From Watersipora subatra (lineage: Eukaryota; Bryozoa; Gymnolaemata; Cheilostomatida; Watersiporidae), in the NCBI RefSeq assembly GCF_963576615.1, contig NC_088711.1, positions 60,058,248 through 60,122,247 of the forward strand: a stretch of 64,000 nt of DNA, written 5' to 3'. The first letter of the stretch is position 1, and each line of letters begins with the position of its first letter. Position numbers and translations under genes: made by a program. A model generated the notes under the pieces. The model searched no databases and had not been told where the DNA came from. It was given only the letters and a program-made list of their open reading frames with translations. This document shows, piece by piece, positions 34,501 to 47,000 of this stretch.

Positions 34501-37500
34501 GTAGTGAAATCATCACCAAATGCTCATTATTTTACTGTCTCGTGTCTCGAGTCTTGAATTTTTACAAGACAGTGTCTCGAGTCTCGTCTCGAACTTAAAA
34601 AACCTGTCTCGTTCCACCTCTAGCCATTTCTATCGCTGAATTGAAGCTTATACGCATTCACTACTAGCTACTACACGTTGTTACTAACTGATCGCGATGT
34701 TGAAATTTGAACGCATATTACTCAAAATTCTTTCATTTGGCCATAGCTGTTTGACCAGTCCAATGTCTGCAAACATGTCTGAAGGTCATGCTTAGTTTGG
34801 TAGATATAGTGTAACTGTAAGCAGGCTCTAAATATAGATCGATGAGTAATGCAACTACGCAAAGCCTAAAACCGGCTGATGAACTTGAAAGGAATATACT
34901 CGAAGCCGCTATAGCGGCGCATGCACCCGAAGTGGTTATGTTGGAAATTCTCAAACAAAGATTTAAAATTAAATTTAGGCTAATTTTATAGAGAAATCTT
35001 TGGACAACACTGTCAATACAATAAAAGTCTTAAATATCGTTGGTTATGTTATCAACGAATAATAAAATTCAGTTGCTAGCAATTGCTGGGAAAGTCGCAA
35101 AAATGTGTTTACGGCGGTCGACCATAGAAAGCGCATGAATGAGTCTACTTCAGTGAAAGGGTTGAAAACGTTGGATTTGCCACTGTTTGTGATAGTAAAC
35201 ATGTTCATTTCCTTCCGCAGCTGAGTTACTTTTACTTTTTTCCAGCTACGAGTACTACAGCTACTACAGAACTTGCACGGGCCCTCCGAGCGTTGCGATA
35301 GGCAACGGTGAGAAGAAAGCGAGCAGTGTATATTACAAAAAAAGCACACCATCTCATTCAATTTTAAAAATGCTTGAAGCAGTGCAATGCCTTCCAAAAA
35401 GTCTACTGCCCAAACGCAAGAACAGATTGATTCCCGTAGAGAAAGAGACCGAATTCGCAAAGCAGCAGCTAGACGAGCAGAAGCCGCTGAACAAACGCAG
35501 GTACATCGAGAGCAGGCCAGAATAGATGCTGCGGCCACTAGAAGTGCAGAAACTACTGAACCGACCCAGCAGCGACTCAAACGGCTCAGAGCAGCCGCTA
35601 CAGCGGCTAGACGTGCAGAAACCTCCGAGCAGATGCAGCGGCGACAAGAACATGATGCACTAGCTACAACAGCTGCTCGGTGAGCTGAATTTTGAGAGCA
35701 GATGAAATGGCGACAACAGCGATATGCACTAACTGCAGCTGCTGCTACCAGGCGCCGTGTATGGACAGAAAACTTCGCACTTGACTACAGTCCTGCAACA
35801 CAGTATAGGGCCGAATTAACTCCTCAAACTACACAACGAATCAACTACACAAAACACTTTTCTCATGATACATTACCTATCATGTTTTCTCATGTTACCT
35901 ATGTAGTTTGAATGTTAGAATGGCAAATGTTGTTATATATGTTAAATACAAATAGATTTTCTGTGCAAAGACTTCTTTATTACCCAGGTACAAGTACAGC
36001 TTATAGTGTAAAATGTTGAAAAAATACTTTACCGAAGTCGTTTTCTCGCCTTGGAGCGGATTAAAATTTACATTATTTTATTTGAATGGGAAAAATTGTT
36101 TCGGATCTCGAACAACTCGGTTTTCGAACTACCTTCTGGAACTGATTAGGTTTGAGAACTGAGGTTTCGCTATACGTTAGCAAAAGATATAGGTCACTGA
36201 AAGTTATGAAATTTTAAATTTACATTGGTTTGAAAACCTTTACAGTTGTTTTATTTTCTCTCTTAATTTATTTCAACTACACAAAACACTTCTTTCATGA
36301 TATGTAGTTTGAAAGTTAGAATGGCAAATGTTGTTATATGTTAAATACAAATCAAATTTTTGTGCAAAGACTTTTTTACTACCCGGGCAACGCCGGGTAG
36401 CACAGCTAAGCTTGGGGCCGTGGCGTCACTCGGAGATGCGTGGGAGACCTTTTTTGTCCCGAGTACAGCGAGAGTCTCCAGGCACGGCTTTCCGGATGAA
36501 AGAGTTGGCGAGTGCGAGGCGATGGATTGCAAAGCGATTGAGTGCTAGGCGATTGGTTGCGAGTGCAAGGTGATTGATTGCGAGGCGAGTGGGAGGTGAT
36601 TGCGAGGCGATTTATTGTGAGGCGATTGATTGCGAAGCGATTGATTGCGAGTGCAAGAACGCGATTGTCAACTGCTCGGCGGTTAAAGACTGGTCAGCCG
36701 AGGCGGGGGCTCAGCGGCAGAAGTGCGCGATCGTCAACTGCAAATATAGATGAGGGTGAACAGATGCATGAATCTAGACACATGAATCTAGAATATTTGG
36801 GTCGCGGTCACAGAAACCATGGTTAAGTCGCAAATCACGAAGTTGAGTTAGTCGACTTTAAAGTTCCACTAACTGAATTTATAATTTTGGTAAGGATTTT
36901 GATAACACATGCTTCTGGACTAATCAAAGAGTGATCTTTCTGAATCTGAAGTCAGTTTAGATAATAAATGTCTTAAAACCTCGGAAAAACCCCTTAAAAC
37001 CGTTGCTATGCTAAACAGGAAGTACTGATAAATGGCGTCCGAAAAACGTAATCGTTTCTTTTTTGCCGATTTGAGGGATAATTCTGACATTTTGACACTT
37101 ATAATGAGTACTTTGGTATTCCAACTGATGCCAAAAGCAGTGTAAGTAAAGGGAATGACCATGATATATTCTTAACCATTCATATAAGATTTTTACAATA
37201 TTTAATTATAAGAATAATTATTCGATTTTATAAGATTTGATTATAAGAAAAATTATTCGAATTTGCAAGATCAAAGTATGAAGTGACCAATGATGTGCAA
37301 TATGTTACTGCTATTATTATTTTTTAACATTTTGTTGATCATACTACGGTTGTGCTCAATATCGCAGCACTGCCAAGCCGTTTTTAATATCTGCAAAATT
37401 AGGTAATACATTTTCTTATAGATATACAGCCATTTCTATGACAACCAGCCAAAATCTGTTTAGATTTTTAAATTCAGCATAATTTTTTTGATACAAATAC

Positions 37501-38010
37501 AGAAATCTAGATAAATATCACAACCTCTTAATATTGGTTGCTATGACGTTTTGAAATGCAAACAAAACTGTGCATCGGTTTTCGTTTCTCAGACTTTAAC
37601 ACCAGTTTTCTCGGAACTAGGTTTTCGCACTGATGGTAAACATGCATTCAGTTTATTGACCATAAAATCTGTTGTAATTAAGCTAGAATGAAATTTTTTT
37701 TGCAAAATAATTGTGAGAATTTTCTCCTTCTGTTAATGCAGATAACTCTAAATCTTATAATCCCGACTTAACCATGGTTTCTGTGATCATGACACATTTA
37801 CTAGATTTTACACGCGTTTAGCTGTAAGACACATTGCAGATTTCCATTGTTCTCCACAACATTGACATGTATATGTGCATGCATTCTCTGATCAGGACAA
37901 CAATTTTCAGTAGAACGCATATTTAGAGTTGTTTTACCGTATGAAAGACAACTCTCAATAAACCTTATGCTGCACGTGAATCTGTTCATATAGACGGGTA
38001 ATGCAGCTAG

Positions 38011-38053
<43 letters not shown>

Positions 38054-41000
38054 GCTAAGATATATATATATATAAGAGCTACGGAAAGATACAAAAAAGA
38101 GCTTTGCCGATGTTTCAGCCACAAAACAATCTTTGGTCATACCGAGCATGTATACCAGAGTCTATATTACAAACCTTTTCACAAAAAACGTAGATGTGTC
38201 CTTTGTCATTAGGAGTGGACATGACCACATCCCCGAGTCTGACATGCTTGTAGTAGTCTGTATAATGAGGAACACCTCCAGCCCCACCAACCATGAAGAC
38301 ATGTTCAATCTTGTCAAAAGTACCTGTCAATAAATGCCAAATTCACCTTACGCTAAAGGTAATGGTAAAGGACGCCCTTTTGTCATTCCGGCTAATCTCC
38401 GATTATGAAGAGCATAATCCATAATTAAAAAGTTTGGTACTGTGGCAGAGATTGCAATGTGCCGAACAAAGAGAAGGCAACAACCGTGCGATGAAAACAA
38501 TCATGGTACACACATGTAAAAAACTGGAAACGCTTCAAAACCAGGAGAGGGTTACAATGATGTGGTTACAATACTCTGAAGAAAAGATAAATGCCAATTA
38601 AATCAGTGCTTTTAAAAATGATGAATTGAGTTTAACAGTGCAAAAAAAAGAACTATTTATTTATATTTTTCAAAGCAATTAAGTTAAAAAAGCATTGCAG
38701 TTGCCACAGAAATTTTAGTCTTATAAACATTATATATATATATTAATGCCTAATAAGAGGCTCGACCATAAGAGGCTCGACTATAAGAGGCTCGACTATA
38801 TCCTCAAAACTGAGGTTAGCTGAAACGCCGAAAAGCTGAGTACTAACAATTCTAAAAGCTCCATAATTCATGTTGAGTCTTTATTACCTTTACTTATCTA
38901 TCTATTTTTTTAGAAAATTATTTACTTCAGTAGTAAATATATATGTATGTAATTCACTAAATGTATGTCATTTTAATTAATGCAAATAAAATAGACTCCC
39001 CTCGAATGTCTCACTATAAATGAAGAAACAAGATTAATGTGATCTGAACTAACTGATACAGAAACAACTGAATATCTAAAATAGAGACAATATTACAAGT
39101 GACAGGGCTTTAATCTTTGCTGTTTAACTACGAACAAATTTTAAAACCTTCAAAGTAATACATGTATGGGAAAGCTTTCAAAAAGAACATTTGTGTTTAC
39201 CAATAGAAAGCTAGCCGAAATAAAGCATTGCCCAATGCACATGCAATATTGCACTGTAAGCAAGTTACAGCTGTAAGCTGATAATTCGACGCAAAACACT
39301 CACCGAGCAGCCTCGTCGTGTTGTTACCAGCGGAGATCTGGGCTCCTCGACCCCTTCCGATCTGTGGAAGTTTGGTCGAAACGACCCTATGGTCACCGAT
39401 ATAGCCGAGGGTGTAAACGTGAGCATCGCCTACCGCCTGGAACTTTACATATGTTGTCTTTTCCTCCATCATAGCGTCTACAGCCAGCTTCTCGTAGTAA
39501 TTGCTCGTGATGACAGCGATGGATGGTTGTTGCTTGTTGGACAGCGTTGGCATCTGCTGTATGACTATAGTTGGCTCCTCCTCAGCTGTTGCATAGTGTA
39601 ATAAAATAACATCATGAGGGAAAGATAACTCCCAAACTCATGCAACCCTTCTACATGTATAATACCAACATCGTACATAATGTCCGTGAACCTATAAAGG
39701 GGCAAGTTTAGTAACAGCCCAATGGGGACTTCAATAAAGAAAATGAAAAAGAGATACCTAAATCATAACCCAACATATGATGGTGTGAAAAATAAACTGG
39801 ATCTCTTTGTTCATTGAACAAATTTCTTAAACTTATTTGTAACTTGTTACCGTAGTTGCTAGTAGTAAGCAAACAAATTAACTCCCATCAATTACAAAAT
39901 TTTGTATTATAACAAATTATATACTACTAAATTCAAAATTTTGTCAAGATACAGAATATTTCAGCATATAATGTGTAGAATACGTCCAAACCAAATTAGT
40001 CGCAGTTCCTCAAACTCATGTAATAAAAGTGATTGGCTTACATATTATATGGTTTCATGAGCTGATTTCTTGTTTCTAAAGGTAATATGTTGAAACAATA
40101 TGACTTGAGATATGCAAATAAAATGGATGTAGTGTGATCATATCTGTAGAGATTGTTATCTTCAGCCATTAAAAAATAACATGTTAAGAATTCAGCCTAG
40201 ATAATTATTCAAAAACATAAATTTACAAATTTGAAATAAGGACAAAATGAGGATTTCGTTAGGCTATAATTTATGCTTGTTGACTAAATACACAAAGAGT
40301 AACAATGTTGTAAATGAGAATTTTAGTTTCCCAGCAGAAGGGTCCGGTTTATATCTATCTGCATATCTAGGCTCATTTATCCTGAGATATTGTGTCGTGT
40401 AACATGTGTTCTGAGGTTAACAAACGGCAAGTTCATAGCGACCGCTTAACTCTCAGTTTAACCGTACTTACCCGTTGCTTCGTCCATCTGCACCCTCCTC
40501 GTCCAACCTCCCCTCTGGTCATCCATACGCTTGACCAGCCCTCTACTAGCGAGCTCCTCAAGGATCTGCTGCACTTCGGCTTCCGTTATTCCCATGATCC
40601 TATGCATAAGACATCCTTCTTCTGAACCAGTAAGCAGCCTGATAAATGTCTAAACCCGCCAACTCGTTAATAATTTAATATTTTGTCATAGTTTTCAGCC
40701 GATATAACTATTACGACAAAGATCCTCCCAAAATATATCTAGCGTAAAAAGTAATCTATTATACCTCCTAGCTGCTATGGATAAATATGATATCTTCGGA
40801 GATTTAGTAAGGCACTTCTAGGATTATTAAGGCACTAGGATTGTATAACTTCACAATACAGCACTAGCCGCACTACAAGATCATACCGAACAAGCTACAA
40901 CATCCTAGTAAGTAGTCAACGACTTTTATAACCACCTTGATTAATTCTGTATCAAAATCAAAGAATTTTCCGCCAAAATCTTACAACATTACATTAATAA

Positions 41001-44000
41001 CATCCAGTTGATAACATACATATCTGGTTAGTAACATACAAATTTAGTTAGTACCATACACCCTAGCTGGTAAGCGATGAAACTAGCTGCATACTTAGCT
41101 AGATCGTCAAGCTCCAATATGTTAGGATAGGCAGATTCTAACAAAAACAACACTTGATCTCTAAGTTTCTCCTCTCTGCTCCTCGAGTCTGTCTCCTGCA
41201 AACCTATAAATAAAAGGCTGGCTGCAACAACAACAATATCATAAGAACAGACGCGAAACACGTGGGAATAACTGTTTTTTATGGCTAATCATAATATCAA
41301 AACATGCAACCTAAAACAACTCTCGTTACAAAGAAGAGTACTCAACCGATAAGTGATGTAAGAATTGGCTGCTTATTGATACGCCGCTCATAAGGCATTA
41401 TTGACTTGGTATCTAAAAATTGTGTCAATTAAATTCACAACTTTTGGAAAATTGAACACAAAAATTTCACCAATTTGGAACTGAAAAGAGAGAATAACTA
41501 ATATTCTTCGGTTTCCTTCAAATTCTAAAAGCTCATGCCATCAAAAACAGGGGACATAAGGCAATCCAACTTTATTGAGACAACAAGAGAAAATATATTT
41601 GACCAATCCAAAAGTCCACTGTTTTACGCTTGCATTGGTCAAATTTAGCTCCTAGTTGTTGCATCATCAAATTTTATACAGCCTACACAAAAACAACTGG
41701 CATGTCAATTACAGATAATACAAATCTAAAGGTTTTATATATGTTCATCAGAGCCTTCAAAAATTCCAATTTCTAGTTTGTGAAACGGAAAACACAGTAT
41801 TATGAAACAAGCTGTTAGGAAAGCTGCAGCTACTCTAGAAAGCTTCACCACACTTAGCAGCTATTGGCGACAGCTAATACTGCCCACTACATTCAACAAG
41901 CTCACACGTTGCACTCACACACAAACTAAAATCTTGCATACGCTATTAGCATAAAAACGCTTTTGACTATATGAGCCAGTTGTCAACAAATTACATCAAC
42001 ACACTGATATTTATCAGTTACTAAAACTCATGGCAAGGCTAGAGAGAATTTGCTATTATATGCATTATGCACCATGAGCTGAAAGCTCATTCAGATGAGA
42101 AAGACAGTAGCAAATAATATTACAATGATGAGAACAAAGCGAACAACGACTGAGGCCGGAATTATACCAATAGATGGCATGCCATCGATCTCATCCTGGG
42201 CTATGGACTCCTTCACCTGGTCAACTATATATAGTAAAATACCGCAATGAGAGTTGTGCGCCCATAAGAACTCCATATGATACTGCTAGGAAAGAGGATG
42301 TTAATAGAAAATTACAGTTAATAGGGATAATAATAGGGATCAGTTTTGATCTGGCTGTAACAGTTGGTAGCAGGACTGATAATAACACTGGTCAGCCCTT
42401 AGTTTGTTTGGTGATACAAAGAAGCTTGGGCTAATTACATGCTTACTCGTTCAGTTTAAACCATAACTGTCACGTACAACTTTTATCATATTTTCTAAGT
42501 AAATCAGACACGCTGATTCCGATTTTGTACTCAAAATAAAGATTGATTCACTAACCTTCAAAGTCATTAAGGCTTTTTTAAAGCATTTCAATATCCGTGT
42601 CGAAAACAACACAATTGGCATAACAAGCTCCGCCTATAAATATGTGATGAAACCTAGCTTTTTCGGGAACGAAAGTTAGGGATGTTTAGTCCGATTTAGA
42701 ATAATAGAGATGGGTGTCTTAAAACCTATTTTTATCTAAATCCAGCCTGTAAAATAATCTCAGTCTTTTATGAAAAATATATAAACTATTTAAAATTGCT
42801 CGTAGCTTGTTACATGATGCTTAAATAGGCTGAACACCGAGAAAAATGAGCTCAAAAGGCGCGGTTTTATCACAGGCTAGCGTTGTTATCGTGCTGTTTT
42901 GAGCTCATTTTTAAATATGCAATGTTAAATAGCTTATCTACCTTTCAGAAAAGACTGAGATTATTTTTAAGGCTAAATTTATGGTAGATAATAATGGATT
43001 TTAAAACATCCATCTCTATTATTCTAAATTGGTCTAAACATCCCTAACTTCCATTCCTAAAAAGCCAGGTTATGCCACGTATTTATGGGTGGAGCTTGTT
43101 GTGCCGATCGTGTTGCTTTCGAGACCGATATTAAAACGCTGTAAAAAGCCTTCGTTACTCTAAAAGTTAGAAAACCAATCGTTATTTTGAGTACAAAATT
43201 GAAATCAATGTGTCTGATTTACCTGGTAACTACGATAAAAGTTGTACGTGACAGTTATGGTTTAACAATATGCAGGTTACATTGAGAAAGCATTGCTCTA
43301 CTAGTGCTAGGGGCTGAATAGGCCTGCGTGTCCAGCAAGTACAGGACAGATAGCGGCATTAGCAAAAATACATTTTGTATATTACACTGTATCTTTGTAT
43401 CTATATTCCACCTGTTTTGCCATGTTCAGGTGAAACTATTTGTTAACACCTGTTAACCATCTGTTGCTAAACGGACTCTGATGTAAAATCACAAAATTTC
43501 AGGTCGTTTGAAGCAACAGCTCTCTGTAATTGGCTAAAATGTATATGCATATTTGGTTACAACTCGACAAACAACCATTATTTGATCAGTCATTTGATAA
43601 CACGCAAAAACAATTTTGAGAACATATTTTTATGAACTTTTTTAACAACGAAAACATCTATACATAATTAGGTGAGTGAGTAAAACCATTCCAATACTGT
43701 CAACCATATAAATGTTCTAATATGTGTAGATAGAAAACGAAATAAATTTTAACGTTAAAAAGAATTGCCTATCAAAGTTTAAGGCCCCTGACCAATGAAT
43801 TTATGGCGTTACGAGTTTACATATAAAATAATAGCGCAAAAACTATTAGCTAAATTCAACTTGAAAGATAAAGCACAGTTTAGGCAGATGAAGGATTATC
43901 TTATCTTGCATCTCCTTTGATTGTTTCAAACGATATCACTCTTATGACTTGTTTATTAGATCCCATTAAATGCTTCTAGTATATGCATGAATATACCACT

Positions 44001-47000
44001 GAAATCTTCTGCACATACTACTAGCATAAGGTCTTTACTGCGAAAATATATCATGATTTGTCAAAGCATTCAGGAACTATTACTAGCATTGTGAAAACAA
44101 TACTTTTTATACATTGTAAAATCACTGGTCTTGACCATGGTTGTTTTTCGAGCCGTAGCCAAATATGTACATTTTCCCAGTTACGTGTATAAGAAAAAAC
44201 TAATGCTTCAAATGACCTGAAATGTGGTGATTCTATGAAAAAGACTATGCTTTATAACATGGTGTTAACTGTTAACATGGTGTTAACCGTATTTTACCTG
44301 AACATGGCCTAACAGTACCTTTAATAACCCAACTTAACAAATACAATCTTGAATATATTTTATCTACACATACAACTTGCAATTGAACTGTTAGACAAGC
44401 AACATGACACGAGTGCTGAAAGAGATGCGATCAAAGAATTGAACTGATTTACAAGAGGTTCATAGTGCGGTGAAGAGTTACAGTTTGAGAGGGAAACATG
44501 TGTGTCCGTAAATTAACTAGGTCAGTACATTGTACACAAAGCAGCATGCGTGTTCTTACCTTGTATAAGTTGTTCCTGGGTAGAGTCGAGGGGTGTCAGC
44601 TCCACATCAATCCTACTCAACAGGGCGAACTTGTCACTTTGTAGTTGCTTCATACAATTCTTTACAAAGTTGAGATAGTCTATAGAAAAGAGAGAATGTT
44701 ATCAGAGGGTCCTTAAAACAGAGATGATTATTAGATTACAGTAATACCTTGAATTAACCGAGAACCTTGAGAACCGAGCTCGTATATCAAATCAGTCGTA
44801 TCTGGAATCCATGTTTTTTATACAAAATAAATAAATATCACGCTCCGAAAAACACAAAAATGATATTACTATGAAAAAACGTATTTTTAATTGTTCTCAT
44901 TCGCCACATATGCTCACGAGTTAACAAATACCTGTGATGGTTATGATCTGCAATAAACTAACATTATCATGCAATGCTATTGGCGGTGTGAAAGATTTGA
45001 CGCCAGCACATTTGGTCCACTACACTTTTATCACATTGTAACATAAAAACTTTAAACTTTAATTTAAATGCAATCAGTTCACTCTGCACACACTTGAAAA
45101 TACGTTTAACTCTTACATTAAACTCAATTCTAATTCTGTTTCACTTTAATTTCTTCTTCCGGTTTGACTATTTTTGATTTCACTCTTAGCCGGCCTTTTC
45201 AAATCTTTTACAATTCTTTTTGATCAAATGAGAAAGATCAAGCGATGCTGTTTTTGTAAGCGGTCTCTCGCATACTCGGCCACCTAGTGGCTGCATCGGG
45301 ATCTTTCTTGTAATTCAAATTTGTCGCGTATCTCAAGGCAAAACTTTGCTTGGAGTTTTTCTTGCACTTCGGGGCATTCGTATCTCAAGACATTGCTGTA
45401 TTAGCTAGTCTGTAAAGAAGAGGAAGTTATCACATAGTCTATAAAGGGATATTGGATAACTTATAGAGAGAGACAATTATTCGATAGTGTATAGAGTCGA
45501 TTATAGTCTATAAACGGTGAGCGAGCTATCAGATACCCTGAAATAGGCTGGGAAACCTCACCAAGTTTTCTAGGTAAAGGAGAGCCAAGGTGCTTTTTAT
45601 CAATGGCAAAACAAAGAAGCAGATGATAGGCAGTTGTATAAGACACAAACTCTCCAACTGACAACAGTTGCCATTGACTACCTCACTTTTAGGGCAGGTA
45701 ACTCATTATGTAAAAAAGAGACATGTCTTCTTGAGCTTATATGATAAGCTACCAGCTACATGTACATGATGTGGCAACTGATGGCCATATGGCAGGCATT
45801 CACAGAGCAACCGCAGCATATAACTCAGATTGAACATAACAGATGCTGAAAGCAGGCACTATAGTAAATCAATAACTGGTGCTAAGCAAATAAGACTGGA
45901 AATAGCTAGCTCACTGCGCTAGTGTGCAGTTCATGTTGGTTGTGTGCATCTCCACTTTGCATACTTAGGGATTTCGAAGGCTGCATTATTTAGGTGTTAC
46001 GAGTAGGTGTTCACAGCAAATGAATGCTGATGAGATGCATGCTTACATTTCACATTAGTAAAATTGAAAAACATTTATCATGGCGCTGAGATCAGACATG
46101 GAAAATATCTCTAAAAAGTTATTATTCTGACAGCGTTATCTAGGGCGTGTGAAGTGTTCAGTTTTTCTTATATTGGCCAGCTTTTTATGAAAAGTATTGC
46201 ATATAAAAACGAATGAAAATGAACTTGTTTCATAGGCATTCATGGATCTAGTCTCACTGAAGACACAAAAGCAATACGAATTCCATGAAAGTTTTACTAA
46301 ATCAAAGTTGAAGCTTAAACCATAACTGTCACGTACAACTTTTATCGTATTTCCTAGGTAAGTCAGACACGCTGATTCCGATTTTGTACTCAAAATAAAG
46401 ATTAGTCTGCTAACTTTCAGAGTAATGAAGGCTTTTTTACAGCATTTTACTATCGGTCTCGAAAACAACACGAACGGCACAACAAGCTCCTGCCATAAAT
46501 ACGTGACGTAACCTAGCTTTTTAGGAACAGAAGTTACGTAGGGATGTTTAGACCGATTTAGAATAATTGAGATGGGTGTTTTAAAATCCATTAACATCTA
46601 AATTCAATCTTAAAAATAATCTCAGTCTTTTCTGAAAGGTAGATGAGCTATTTAACATTGCATATTTAAAAAAGGGTGATAACAACACCAGCTTGCGATA
46701 AAATCGCGCTTTTTGAGCTCATTTTTCTTGGCATCCGGCCTATTTAAACATCATAAAACAAGCTACGAGCAATTTTAAATAGTTTATATACCTTTCGTAA
46801 AAGACTGCGATTATTTTACAGGCTGGATTTAGATAACAATGGGTTTTAAGACACCCATCTCTATTCTTCTAAATCGGACTAAACATTCCTAACTTCCGTT
46901 CCCGAAAACCTAGGTTTCGTCACATATTTATGAGAGGAGCTTGTAATGCCGATTGTGTTGTTTTCGAAACAGATATTAAAACGCTTTAAAAAAGCTTAAA

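Larger units (their letters stand above)
34941..36409 (+). mobile_element. Helitron-like element (5' end uncertain)
   Basis: The 3' end is the hairpin CTACCCGGgcaacgCCGGGTAG followed by CACAGCTAAG, which gives the CTRR ending (CTAA) a few bases after a GC-rich hairpin, as in Helitrons. Upstream lies a damaged reading frame of RxxE/TxEQxxRR repeats (35387-35911) typical of the leader of Helitron-encoded proteins. No Rep or helicase motif remains. The 5' end is placed by the repeat shared with 32527-32862 and is a guess. Confidence 0.6.

Noticed and set aside
37801-38333. Tyr-Ile repeat frames over the TA microsatellite
   Set aside because: Low-complexity translation of (TA)n; only the PNP exon on the minus strand is real.
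46136-46597. 153-codon minus-strand frame, with similar frames at 47006-47230 and 49077-49424
   Set aside because: They lie in the arms of the foldback elements and are related only because the arms are repeats. No protein family is visible.
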